35,664 nucleotides of DNA from Fusibacter paucivorans. Lineage in GTDB: Bacteria > Bacillota > Clostridia > Peptostreptococcales > Acidaminobacteraceae. The notes under the pieces were generated by a model that was not told where the DNA came from, did not search any database, and worked only from the letters and a program-made list of their open reading frames with translations. Location: contig NZ_JAHBCL010000039.1 of NCBI RefSeq assembly GCF_018390735.1, positions 1 through 35,664 on the forward strand, in the 5' to 3' direction. Positions 7,818-16,654 of the stretch are shown here, one piece after another (position 1 is the first letter of the stretch; each line of letters begins with the position of its first letter). The position numbers and the translations under genes are program-made.

Positions 7818-9371
7818 ATGGGGGAATTTATAAGCCGTTTGCAAAAACGTGTCTTAACGTACTACAATGGACTCGAAAAAAATAGAAGGCGTTTAATCAT
7901 TGGCGGTCTGATTTTAATTGTTCTGCTGATGGCAGGGGGGATTTTTTATTTTACGAGAACCGAATACGTTGAAATTGCCAGAGGCCTGACGCCATCTGAA
8001 GCGCAGGTCATTACGTCTAGGCTGGATGAGTTGGGCATTAGCTGGCAGGATTCAGAAAATACGACTGTAATCTTAGTGCCAAAGCAAGATTCCTCTAGAG
8101 CGCGAATGGAAATTGCTGCTGATGTGGCCGCCGGTAACTTTAGCTGGTCGGACATCTTTAATAACGAATCCATCACCATGACGAGTCAAACGCGTGAACA
8201 GATGTACATACAAGCACTTGCAGCAGATATTGAACAATCAATTGAATCAATTTCTGCCGTAGAGAATGCATCGGTTATTCTCCAAATTCCGAAGGAGAGC
8301 AATTATTTCTTAGCGGATGAAATTAAATCGCGTGCGTCTGTTGTCCTGACGCTAAAAAATGGTCATTCGCTGGATGAGCAGAAAGTTAACGGCATTTTAA
8401 ACTTAATTGTCAGCGCTGTTAGTGACTTGGTACCGGAGAATGTAACCATTATTGACAGTGAAGGTAATCAGCTCAACGACCCGGACGCATCGGAATCGTT
8501 TACAGCCAGTACGCAATATGAACTGCAAGTGAAAATACAAAATCAGCTAAAGCGTGATTTGGAAGATTTTTTAGAAAAGATATACGGCGTCGGCAATGTC
8601 GATGTTAGGCCGGCTTTAACGCTTGATTTTAATCAGCAAACCGAAACGCAAACGTTGTTTAGCCCACCAATTGACGGTGAAACCGATGGCATTCCACGCA
8701 GCATTAGCCGAATAACAGAAAATGTCGTCAACGGTACAGGCGCCGTCGGAACACCCGGAACCGATTCGAACGCTTCGACCATTACCAGTGCCGTTGAAGC
8801 GAGCAGTAATAACTCAACCTATGAAAAGGCCAGCGAAACGCTCAACTATGAACTCAATGAGATTTATCGTGAAATTGTAAAATCTCAAGGCGATGTTGTT
8901 TCGATGTCTATTGGCGTTCTCATCAACTCCAATGCATTAGTCGACGGCATTATCACAGACCAGCATTATACGGAATTGCTCAATCTCATCGCCATGTCGG
9001 CGGGGACGAGCACCGATAATATTACCATTTATACGCAGGCATTTCCAGACCCTATGGAAAATTACGACATCTACACGGGGCAGGATACAGCGGGCTTAGT
9101 CTTTGGCGTGCCAATTTGGGCACTTATCCTCGTGGTTGTCGTGACACTAATCATTGTGATTGTCGTCATCATGGTACTCAGAAGAAACCGCTCAAAACGA
9201 GAAGCAGAAGAAGCAGCGCGTCAGGCAGAGATCGAGGAACAAAAACAGCTGGAAGAAATTGGCGCAGATTTGGAAGACAAGGGAAGTCCGAAATACCATA
9301 TCGAGAAATTTGTGGATACGAATCCAGAAGCAGCTGCAGCCTTGCTCAGAGCATGGCTTAACGATAATTAG
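7818..9371 (+). CDS. fliF: Flagellar MS-ring protein FliF
   Basis: FliF multimerises in the cytoplasmic membrane to form the MS ring, the base for rod assembly and the anchor for FliG. Two membrane helices are visible: residues about 26-46 (RRLIIGGLILIVLLMAGGIF) and about 430-454. Between them lies the large extracytoplasmic part with the YscJ/FliF ring-building region (GLTPSEAQVITSRLDELGI) and a low-complexity Ser/Thr/Asn segment near residues 300-340. The charged cytoplasmic tail ends with the FliG-binding motif NPEAAAALLRAWLND. At 517 aa it has normal length. GACGAGGTG precedes the ATG. Confidence 0.97.
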   Translation: MGEFISRLQKRVLTYYNGLEKNRRRLIIGGLILIVLLMAGGIFYFTRTEYVEIARGLTPSEAQVITSRLDELGISWQDSENTTVILVPKQDSSRARMEIAADVAAGNFSWSDIFNNESITMTSQTREQMYIQALAADIEQSIESISAVENASVILQIPKESNYFLADEIKSRASVVLTLKNGHSLDEQKVNGILNLIVSAVSDLVPENVTIIDSEGNQLNDPDASESFTASTQYELQVKIQNQLKRDLEDFLEKIYGVGNVDVRPALTLDFNQQTETQTLFSPPIDGETDGIPRSISRITENVVNGTGAVGTPGTDSNASTITSAVEASSNNSTYEKASETLNYELNEIYREIVKSQGDVVSMSIGVLINSNALVDGIITDQHYTELLNLIAMSAGTSTDNITIYTQAFPDPMENYDIYTGQDTAGLVFGVPIWALILVVVVTLIIVIVVIMVLRRNRSKREAEEAARQAEIEEQKQLEEIGADLEDKGSPKYHIEKFVDTNPEAAAALLRAWLNDN

Positions 9372-9379
9372 GAGGCAAT

Positions 9380-10390
9380 ATGGCGAAAAAGGGGAAAATG
9401 TCCGGAAAGACGAAGGCCGCAATTTTACTGATTGCACTTGGGCCGGAGCGTTCTGCCAAACTGTTTAGTCATATGCACGACGATGAAATTGAAGAATTGA
9501 CGCTGGAGATTGCCAACGTCAACCGCATTACGCCGGAAGAACGTGAAATGGTGCTTGAAGAATTCTATCAGGTATGCCTCGCGCAGGAATTTATTTCCGA
9601 AGGCGGGATCAACTACGCCAAAGAAGTGCTCGAAAAAGCCATGGGTTCTCAGAAAGCGCTGGAAATCATCAACAAGCTCACTTCTTCGCTTCAAGTCAAG
9701 CCATTCGACTTTGTTAAAAAGACAGATGCCAATCAGCTGCTCAACTTTATTCAGAATGAACATCCGCAGACGCTGGCACTTATACTATCGTATTTAAATC
9801 CTTCTCAGGCGGCGCAGGTCTTATCGGCACTGCCTCAGGAAAAACAGGCGGATGTTGCACAGCGTATAGCGACGATGGAATCGACATCGCCTGAAATCAT
9901 TAAGGAAGTTGAACTCGTTTTGGAACGAAAACTTTCTTCAATGGTAACGCAGGATTACTCGGCAACAGGCGGTATTCAGTGTATTGTCGATATTCTCAAC
10001 TCCGTCGACCGCGGAACCGAAAAATATATCTTGGAAACACTGGAAATACAGAATGCGGAGCTCGTCGAAGAAATTCGAAAAAAAATGTTTGTCTTCGAAG
10101 ATATCGTCAATCTCGACAGCGTCGGCATTCAGCGTTTTATCCGCGAAGTGGACAACAACGACCTCGCTGTTGCGCTTAAGGGCGCTACTGATGAGGTAAA
10201 GGAAATGATTTTTGCCAATATGTCCAAACGTATGGCAGAAATGCTCCGAGAAGATATGGATTTTATGGGGCCTGTCAGGCTTCGTGACGTTGAAGAAGCA
10301 CAGCAAAAAATTGTTAATATCATACGTAAACTAGAAGAAGCTAATGAGATTATTATTGCCAGAGGTGGAGGAGATGAATTAATTGTCTAG
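9380..10390 (+). CDS. fliG: Flagellar motor switch protein FliG
   Basis: FliG sits on the MS ring and transmits torque between the stator and the C ring. The N-terminal domain starts KTKAAILLIALGPERSAKLF. The middle domain carries the EHPQTLALILSYL motif (about residue 125). The C-terminal torque domain includes VNLDSVGIQRFIREVD and the charged helix RLRDVEEAQQKIV that contacts MotA. At 336 aa it has normal length. AGGAGG lies 4 bases before the ATG. Its end overlaps the fliH start by 8 bases, which suggests translational coupling. Confidence 0.97.
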   Translation: MAKKGKMSGKTKAAILLIALGPERSAKLFSHMHDDEIEELTLEIANVNRITPEEREMVLEEFYQVCLAQEFISEGGINYAKEVLEKAMGSQKALEIINKLTSSLQVKPFDFVKKTDANQLLNFIQNEHPQTLALILSYLNPSQAAQVLSALPQEKQADVAQRIATMESTSPEIIKEVELVLERKLSSMVTQDYSATGGIQCIVDILNSVDRGTEKYILETLEIQNAELVEEIRKKMFVFEDIVNLDSVGIQRFIREVDNNDLAVALKGATDEVKEMIFANMSKRMAEMLREDMDFMGPVRLRDVEEAQQKIVNIIRKLEEANEIIIARGGGDELIV

Positions 10391-11156
10391 ACTGTTTAAA
10401 TCATCTCGGGTTATTTTGGATAATGAAACGTATGTCCTCTCATCTAAAATCGAAAAAACGGAACCGCATGAAGAATTGGCTGCCCAAACTACCGAAGCGT
10501 CGCTTGAGGCAGCCAATCAAGCAATAGCGGCAGCAAAAGACGAGGCGAACAGTATCTTGGAAGAAGCTGATAAAGAAGCGGAAACCATTGAAAAACGCGC
10601 CGCAAAAGATGCTGAGCGGATTGTTGCCGATGCCTATGATCAGGCAAAGGGGATCCTAGAAAGTGCACGTGAAGACGGTTATAATGAGGGGGTTCAAAAA
10701 GGGATTGCCGATGCAGAAGAGACAGCAGCTCAAATCGTCAATGAAGCACTTGGACTTCGAGATGCATGGCATCAAGAACGCGAAAAACTTTTAAAAGATG
10801 CGGAAGTGGAAATGGTGACGCTCGTTTTGGAAACTGTTGAAAAAGTGCTCAACAAGAAGCTCGAAACCGATGAGACGTTGATTGATGGGCTCGTGAGGGC
10901 GGCGGTTATGAAGATGACGCAGGTGACGCACTTTACACTGCGCGTTGCCGTTGAAGATTATAACCATGCGGTTTCCATTAAACCGATGATTTTGGCGATG
11001 ACCGAAAAAATTGAAGACATTGAAATTCGGCAAGATGCTTCGCTAAGCCAAGGTGCTTGCGTCGTCGATTCAGAATCGGGGAGTATTGACAGTGGCCTTT
11101 GGACTCAGTACGAACAGATTAAGAATGTCTTTGAAGACTTATTGAGAAATGAGTAG
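10383..11156 (+). CDS. fliH: Flagellar assembly protein FliH
   Basis: FliH regulates the export ATPase FliI and tethers it near the C ring. The sequence is a long Ala/Glu-rich coiled coil (about residues 35-140, with repeated AAKDEANSILEEADKEAE-like heptads) followed by the globular FliH/V-ATPase E-subunit-like domain (VTLVLETVEKVLNKKLETDE). The start is TTG at 10383, inside the end of fliG, with GGAGGAG at 10367-10373 nine bases upstream; no ATG fits. At 257 aa it has normal length. Its last base overlaps a possible GTG start of fliI. Confidence 0.93.
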   Translation: MSRLFKSSRVILDNETYVLSSKIEKTEPHEELAAQTTEASLEAANQAIAAAKDEANSILEEADKEAETIEKRAAKDAERIVADAYDQAKGILESAREDGYNEGVQKGIADAEETAAQIVNEALGLRDAWHQEREKLLKDAEVEMVTLVLETVEKVLNKKLETDETLIDGLVRAAVMKMTQVTHFTLRVAVEDYNHAVSIKPMILAMTEKIEDIEIRQDASLSQGACVVDSESGSIDSGLWTQYEQIKNVFEDLLRNE

Positions 11157-11164
11157 TGATTAAC

Positions 11165-12466
11165 ATGCTTGAAAAATATCGAAATGCCCTCCATTCAGAG
11201 AGTTTTCTAAAATACAGTGGACGCGTCAGTAAGATCATTGGACTGATGATTGAATCAACAGGGCCGGCGGTGGAAATCGGTGAAGTATGCGACATTTTTC
11301 CCATTAAGCGCTCTGAACCCATTAAAGCCGAAGTCGTAGGGTTCAATAAAGACAACGTCTTGTTGATGCCGTTAGGAGAGATGACGGGGATCGGGCCCGG
11401 CAGCCTCGTCGTCACAACCGGCAAAGCATTGCAGGTTGAAGTGAGCGAAGCGTTGCTCGGCCGTGTTATTGACGGTCTCGGGCAACCAATGGATGGCAAG
11501 CCTAAACCGACAGCATCTGCTTTCTATCCGGCTAACAACAATCCACCGAATCCGTTGATGCGGGATCGTATTGATGAACCGCTGCCCCTTGGAATCAAGG
11601 CGATTGACAGTTTGCTCACCTGTGGCCGTGGACAGCGGATTGGTATTTTCGCTGGTTCGGGTGTTGGCAAGAGTACGCTTTTGGGGATGATCGCACGTTA
11701 TACGAAGGCGGAGGTCAACGTCATCTCACTCGTTGGAGAACGGGGTCGTGAGGTGCGGGAGTTTATTGAAAATGATTTAGGTGAAGATGGACTAAAAAGA
11801 TCTGTCGTCATCGTGGCAACGTCCGATCAGCCGGCACTCGTACGGGTAAAAGCGGCATTGATTGCCACGGCGATTGCAGAGTATTTTAGAGATATTGGCA
11901 AGAATGTCATTTTGATGATGGATTCCGTTACGCGCTTTTCAATGGCACAGCGTGAAATTGGACTTGCCGTGGGAGAACCGCCTGTTACGCGAGGTTATAC
12001 GCCTTCGGTTTTTGCCGTATTGCCGAGACTTTTGGAACGTGCCGGAAACTCTGATAAAGGTTCTATTACAGGGCTCTATACCGTGCTGGTTGACGGCGAT
12101 GATTTTAACGAGCCGATTTCCGATGCCGTTCGGGGGATTTTGGACGGTCATATTATGTTATCGAGAAAATTGGCTGGACTTGGTCACTTCCCAGCAATAG
12201 ATATTATGGACAGCACCAGCCGTGTTATGCCAAATATTGTAGACAACAGTCATATGGAAGCTGCAATACGATTTAAAGAAATCTTTGCCACCTATAAGGG
12301 GTCGGAAGACCTGATCAATATAGGCGCATATGCCAAGGGTTCCAGTCCTAAAATAGACCTTGCCATTACGAAGATCGATGATTTTAATGATTTTCTGAAG
12401 CAGCGCGTAAGAGAAACCATGCCTTTTGATGACAGCGTACAGACACTTGAAAGAATAGTGAAGTAA
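11165..12466 (+). CDS. fliI: Flagellum-specific ATP synthase FliI
   Basis: FliI is the F1-beta-like ATPase that energises substrate unfolding and delivery at the flagellar type III export gate. The Walker A motif GIFAGSGVGKST is intact, followed by SLVGERGREVREF, the Walker B region KNVILMMDSVTRF and the family segment GEPPVTRGYTPSVFA. About 433 aa is normal. ATG 11165 fits the family N-terminus (MLEKYRNAL...). A GTG at 11156 overlapping the fliH stop is an alternative, and neither start has a strong ribosome site, so translation probably depends on coupling to fliH. Confidence 0.97.
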   Translation: MLEKYRNALHSESFLKYSGRVSKIIGLMIESTGPAVEIGEVCDIFPIKRSEPIKAEVVGFNKDNVLLMPLGEMTGIGPGSLVVTTGKALQVEVSEALLGRVIDGLGQPMDGKPKPTASAFYPANNNPPNPLMRDRIDEPLPLGIKAIDSLLTCGRGQRIGIFAGSGVGKSTLLGMIARYTKAEVNVISLVGERGREVREFIENDLGEDGLKRSVVIVATSDQPALVRVKAALIATAIAEYFRDIGKNVILMMDSVTRFSMAQREIGLAVGEPPVTRGYTPSVFAVLPRLLERAGNSDKGSITGLYTVLVDGDDFNEPISDAVRGILDGHIMLSRKLAGLGHFPAIDIMDSTSRVMPNIVDNSHMEAAIRFKEIFATYKGSEDLINIGAYAKGSSPKIDLAITKIDDFNDFLKQRVRETMPFDDSVQTLERIVK

Positions 12467-12499
12467 GTCGGTAATTAGAAGCGAGTTGGTGATTAAAGG

Positions 12500-12949
12500 A
12501 TGAAAAAATTTAAATTCAGATATGAGAGCATTTTAACCCTTCGACTAAATGCCGAAGATGATGTGAAAAATGAACTCGCCGCTAAAATCGCCAAGCGCCA
12601 AAAGCTAATGGATGAACGCGATACGATGCAGCAGCGGCGCTATGACTATGATCAGCATATTCAGGCAATGGTCAAAGCGGGATGCCGAGCGGAAACGCTC
12701 CAAGCCATTAGAGATGGTAAAGATTATTACAGGCGGCATATCAACCGTCTGGATGCATCAATTGAAACGATGGATCAAGAAATTGAAGCAACGCAAGAGC
12801 GGCTTGTAGAAGCTGTTAAAGCGCGAAAGATCATGGAAAAAGTTAAAGAGAATGAATACGCGCAGTTTATGGATGAGTTTAACCGAGATGAACAAAAGGT
12901 CATTGAAGAAATTGTCAATTACAAGAACAATAAAACAGTGAGGGACTAA
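12500..12949 (+). CDS. fliJ: Flagellar export chaperone FliJ
   Basis: FliJ is a coiled-coil protein that fits into the FliI hexamer like the gamma subunit of F1 and links ATP hydrolysis to the export gate. The 149-aa product is almost wholly helical and charged. It begins KKFKFRYESILTLRLNAEDDVKNE, spread over residues 2-25, a typical FliJ opening, and contains MDERDTMQQRRYDYDQHI. Identification rests on this opening, size and its place after fliI. AAAGG precedes the ATG. Its stop codon is immediately followed by the next ATG. Confidence 0.9.
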   Translation: MKKFKFRYESILTLRLNAEDDVKNELAAKIAKRQKLMDERDTMQQRRYDYDQHIQAMVKAGCRAETLQAIRDGKDYYRRHINRLDASIETMDQEIEATQERLVEAVKARKIMEKVKENEYAQFMDEFNRDEQKVIEEIVNYKNNKTVRD

Positions 12950-14197
12950 ATGGCAGAACAAGATCAAGGAAAAGAAGTGAAAAAAAAGAAATCCGGCGGA
13001 TGTTTAGTCGTCCTGCTCGTCTTGCTCTTAACGCCAATACTCGTCGTCGGAGCGCTTTACATATTTAACAAGGATTTTAATCTCAGCGTCAACAGTTTGA
13101 TGTCCAATGTGCCGGGGCCGGTGGGCAGCTATTTTGGCAGTTTTCCAACACGGGAGGAAGAACAGGCTCAAATTCGCGTCATCTCTGACTATATGCTGTC
13201 TATCGAAGAAAGCCGAGCGGTGGATAAACTCATGGTGCTGATGACGGAAGACAAAGGCGCTTACGATGAAGTCATCAAAGATATGCTCAGAACCAACCCA
13301 AATAAAACGAAGAATATATTGGATTCGATTAGAAGTTTGTCTGTAACATCTGACGTCATTATTTCAACCGTTGACCAGATCAATCAAGAGAAGCAAAATG
13401 ACCTTCAAGATGTAGCCGATTATTGGGCTGCGCTTCCGACAACCTCTGCCATTGAGGAAATCAACCAAATGATCGCCTCATCGATCAACGGGTATAAGTC
13501 TGTTGCAGAAATTGTTGATCTTATGGATCCGAGTATTGCGGAAACCATACTTTACCAGTTAGATTCGACGGATCTAAATAAGATCATGGCTAATTTGACA
13601 GATGCACAGGCGCTGGCAATAAAAGAGGCACATATGACAGTGACAAGGCGTGACAGCGACCTCGAACAGATGGCCACTGTTTTTATGGGTGAAGATGCGG
13701 CGACGCTGATTCAAACACTGGGGAATTCTCAAACGTACACCGTTGATGAACTCGCCGTCATCTACAAGGCAATGGGTGCAAAAAAAGCGGGCGAAGTCCT
13801 TGCGAAGTCCACAGATGATACATTTGTCTTCAATGTCATCGAAAAAATGAAAGAAAACGAACTGCTGAACAGCGGTGTCGATAATTTAACGTCTGATGTG
13901 TTAAAATCGCTAAAGGTTTACAAAGAATTTGACGATAATGTCAGTGAGCTGGTTAATGTCTACGACAAGATGGGGACAGACAAAGTGGCAAGTATCTTAC
14001 AGAACATGCTGCTCAATGCGTCGCCATCACAAGTGTACGACCTCAGCAACGGCGACTTTATCACCATCAGTGACGAAAAACTGGTACTTGATATTCTCAA
14101 CAGTTTTTCACAGACGCAAAAGGCGGACATCCTTTCACTGCTTGATAATACGCTCTCTACTGAATTAACCAGAATGCTCGCACTACCACAAAATTAG
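12950..14197 (+). CDS. MotE/YlxF-like flagellar membrane protein with MgtE-N-like repeats
   Basis: This 415-aa protein has a Lys-rich N-terminus, one membrane helix (about residues 17-39, GGCLVVLLVLLLTPILVVGA) and a helical extracytoplasmic or coiled region. Short MgtE_N-like helical repeats follow: LMDPSIAETILYQLDSTDLNKI near residue 200, spread over 22 positions, and VYDKMGTDKVASILQNML near residue 340. The position between fliJ and fliK is where Bacillus has ylxF and where other bacteria have motE/flbB-type genes, which share the membrane helix plus MgtE_N plan. Those are usually near 200 aa, so this one is about twice as long and seems to hold two helical repeat units. The role in motility is inferred from context, and a motor-associated scaffold is likely. 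Confidence 0.7.
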   Translation: MAEQDQGKEVKKKKSGGCLVVLLVLLLTPILVVGALYIFNKDFNLSVNSLMSNVPGPVGSYFGSFPTREEEQAQIRVISDYMLSIEESRAVDKLMVLMTEDKGAYDEVIKDMLRTNPNKTKNILDSIRSLSVTSDVIISTVDQINQEKQNDLQDVADYWAALPTTSAIEEINQMIASSINGYKSVAEIVDLMDPSIAETILYQLDSTDLNKIMANLTDAQALAIKEAHMTVTRRDSDLEQMATVFMGEDAATLIQTLGNSQTYTVDELAVIYKAMGAKKAGEVLAKSTDDTFVFNVIEKMKENELLNSGVDNLTSDVLKSLKVYKEFDDNVSELVNVYDKMGTDKVASILQNMLLNASPSQVYDLSNGDFITISDEKLVLDILNSFSQTQKADILSLLDNTLSTELTRMLALPQN

Positions 14198-14207
14198 GAG
14201 GTGACGA

Positions 14208-15656
14208 ATGGTTACGAGAGAATTACTGTCATCGCAGTCAATTCTCGGTAGTTTCAGCGCTAAGACAACGGGGGCGACCTCGACGCAAACATCGCAATCG
14301 TCGGATGGCAGTTTTATGGCCATGCTGCAAAGCAAGCAGGCCGATAATATCAGTCAAACGACAAAGTATGCGAGTGGTGTCAATAAGGCAACTTCGGAAG
14401 AAGCGACTGCGACAGCGGGAAAAGACGCAATGAAAGATGCTGTTGATTCATCAGCACAAGCGCCGTCTAAGGCAACAAAAAAAGAGACTGGCGAAACGCT
14501 GACAAATGATAAACAGCAAACAAAACTCGATCGGTTAAAAGAAAAACTGAAAGAGATGACGGGTTTGGATGATGAAGATATTGAAATGCTGATGTCAATG
14601 ATGGGACCGGCATTCATGCAAATGATTGAACAGCTGCCGGAGGCGGCAATTGATCAGTTGGACTTGTCAAAACTTGCGGCAATTGCCAATACACTTCAAA
14701 ACATTGAAATCAATCAGCTCTTGCAGGAACCCGTTGATCAAAATCTTTTAACACAATTAACGGAACAAGTCAGTGAATTCACAGAAGTTCTGAAATCGGC
14801 ACTGGAAGAGGCTGGTGTCAAAATGGTTGGTACCGATGTTGAAAAACTGGTTGAAAACCTCAATGATCGCGTCGAAGCGTTTGCTGAGATCGTCTCAGAA
14901 AGCGAAGGCAAATCCGTTAAAGATATTATGAACGAGATGAAGGCATCGCAATCCAATGAGAATTTTGAAGCAAAGCTGACAGAATCCGTTCAAACAGAAG
15001 CGAACAGCGGTGCGGCGGCAGATGGACAGACAGCGGGAGAAGAAGAAAGTTTTGAAACAGCTGATCTTAGTGCAAAAGCAGCTGCAACGAATGACAAATT
15101 AAGCAAAGAAACAAAGACAGATGCTGTGGACAGTGATCAAGAGGTCATGCCGACAAATCAGGTTCAAGATTCAAAAATTGTTGATACGACATTACGCAGT
15201 ATGGAAGCCAAGCAAGTGCCGAGACAAGAAGTGTTTTCGCAAGTCATGAATGCCATAAAAGCGAATTTGACAGTTGGGGAACACGGCTCGCAAATGCTTA
15301 TCAAATTGCAGCCTGAACAGTTAGGCGATGTTGAAGTAAAAGTTTCCATGCATAAAGGTGTTGTCCTTGCGGAAATAAAAGTTGAGAATGAAACCGTCAA
15401 AGCGGCGATTGAAACCAATCTGGATCAACTAAAAAATGCGCTTAGTCAAAAAGGCTACAACACCAATCAAATATCAGTCGCCATTGACAGCGGCAAAAAA
15501 GAAGAGGGCAGTGCTTCCTATAATCAATGGGCACAGTCACAAAAGCAAAACAACAAGATTGATGTTGAAGAAGACACGGCTTTTATTGAGAAGCTGACAA
15601 CGGGTTATATGAATGAAGGTGTCTATGAAACGTCAACCATTGACTATTTTGGATAA
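14208..15656 (+). CDS. fliK: Flagellar hook-length control protein FliK
   Basis: FliK is an exported ruler that measures the hook and switches FlhB specificity from hook to filament substrates. The N-terminal about 330 residues are low-complexity, rich in Ser, Thr, Ala, Gln, Glu and Lys, as expected for a disordered ruler. The conserved C-terminal domain (about residues 340-430) has GEHGSQMLIKLQPEQLGDVE followed by a KVSMHKGVVLAEIKVE strand, close to the Flg_hook family core. AGGAGGTGA precedes the ATG. At 482 aa it is within the wide family range. It is followed by flgD after 12 bases. Confidence 0.92.
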   Translation: MVTRELLSSQSILGSFSAKTTGATSTQTSQSSDGSFMAMLQSKQADNISQTTKYASGVNKATSEEATATAGKDAMKDAVDSSAQAPSKATKKETGETLTNDKQQTKLDRLKEKLKEMTGLDDEDIEMLMSMMGPAFMQMIEQLPEAAIDQLDLSKLAAIANTLQNIEINQLLQEPVDQNLLTQLTEQVSEFTEVLKSALEEAGVKMVGTDVEKLVENLNDRVEAFAEIVSESEGKSVKDIMNEMKASQSNENFEAKLTESVQTEANSGAAADGQTAGEEESFETADLSAKAAATNDKLSKETKTDAVDSDQEVMPTNQVQDSKIVDTTLRSMEAKQVPRQEVFSQVMNAIKANLTVGEHGSQMLIKLQPEQLGDVEVKVSMHKGVVLAEIKVENETVKAAIETNLDQLKNALSQKGYNTNQISVAIDSGKKEEGSASYNQWAQSQKQNNKIDVEEDTAFIEKLTTGYMNEGVYETSTIDYFG

Positions 15657-15668
15657 GGAGGTTAGCAT

Positions 15669-16163
15669 ATGGCAAAACTTACAGGTGTCATAACGAGTGA
15701 TCAGTATGATGCACTTGACAAAATTTCATCTGACAGCTCTAATAAAAGTTACAAAGAAGCACAAACGCTTGATAAAGATGCATTTTTAAAACTGATGATG
15801 ACGCAGCTGCAACATCAGGATCCGCTCGATCCGATGGATAATACAGAATATATAGCACAGATGGCACAATTTTCATCAGTTGAACAGCTCTCAAACATCT
15901 CGGGATCAATGATGACGAACAATAACTTGCTTATGGATGTTACAGCACAAATGGCCGACTTGACGAATGTCATTGTAGCCATGGATGAAAGCATTACCGC
16001 GGCGAACAGTGATACGAGCAGTGAAGATGTTATGATTTTGCAAAATCAGTCCATTTTGGAAGAACTGCAGCGGTTAAATGATGCAATTGATGCTTATATG
16101 GGCAATACGAGTGATGAAGATGAAGTCACAGATGAAGAAATTATGGATGCTGTTTCAGCATAG
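15669..16163 (+). CDS. flgD: Flagellar hook assembly (cap) protein FlgD, short form
   Basis: FlgD caps the growing hook. The conserved N-terminal region is unmistakable: [40 protein letters not shown] and LSNIS. The protein is 164 aa and ends in an acidic tail ([16 protein letters not shown]). It lacks the C-terminal tudor/Ig-like domain of the roughly 230-aa enterobacterial FlgD; short forms are common in Clostridia, so this is not read as truncation. AAGGAGG precedes the ATG. It sits between fliK and the TIGR02530-type gene. Confidence 0.93.
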   Translation: MAKLTGVITSDQYDALDKISSDSSNKSYKEAQTLDKDAFLKLMMTQLQHQDPLDPMDNTEYIAQMAQFSSVEQLSNISGSMMTNNNLLMDVTAQMADLTNVIVAMDESITAANSDTSSEDVMILQNQSILEELQRLNDAIDAYMGNTSDEDEVTDEEIMDAVSA

Positions 16164-16172
16164 GAGGAACAC

Positions 16173-16583
16173 ATGGATGATTTAAGGCGTATGAGCAATG
16201 AATACATGATCAAGCGCTCTCAGATCGGTTCCGTTCAATCACCTTCCCAGTCACCCTCGACGAATGGCGATAAGGCGGTAGCCAATCGCAAAAGCTTTGG
16301 TGATGTACTCCAAAAGGTTCAAAGCAACCAGCAAGTAAAGTTTTCAAAGCATGCATTGGACCGATTGAATGCTCGACAAATAGACTTGACAGATTCTGAA
16401 TTGACGAGAATTAACGATGCTGTAGAACAAGCTGATAAAAAAGGCGTTCGAGAGGCGCTGATCCTCATGGACGATAAAATCTTTATCGCCAGTGTCAAGA
16501 ACAAGACCATTATCACGGCGACGACAGATGCTCAACTCAAAGAAAACGTTTTTACAAATATAGATGGCGCGGTTATTATTTAA
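16173..16583 (+). CDS. Flagellar operon protein, TIGR02530 type
   Basis: This small soluble protein (136 aa) has a variable N-terminal 50 residues. The conserved core is VKFSKHALDRLNARQIDLTD, then DAVEQADKKGVREALILMDD, and the ending ENVFTNIDGAVII. I recognise this as the TIGR02530 'flagellar operon protein' family, found between flgD and flgE in many Bacillota and spirochaetes. Its molecular role is not well established; a link to hook assembly is suggested by position. TAGGAGG precedes the ATG. Confidence 0.85.
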   Translation: MDDLRRMSNEYMIKRSQIGSVQSPSQSPSTNGDKAVANRKSFGDVLQKVQSNQQVKFSKHALDRLNARQIDLTDSELTRINDAVEQADKKGVREALILMDDKIFIASVKNKTIITATTDAQLKENVFTNIDGAVII

Positions 16584-16654
16584 GCTGGACCTTTTCGGAA
16601 GCTTAAGTCTCCTGACCGACAGATGGAGACAAACGCGCGCAGGAGGTTATTACT

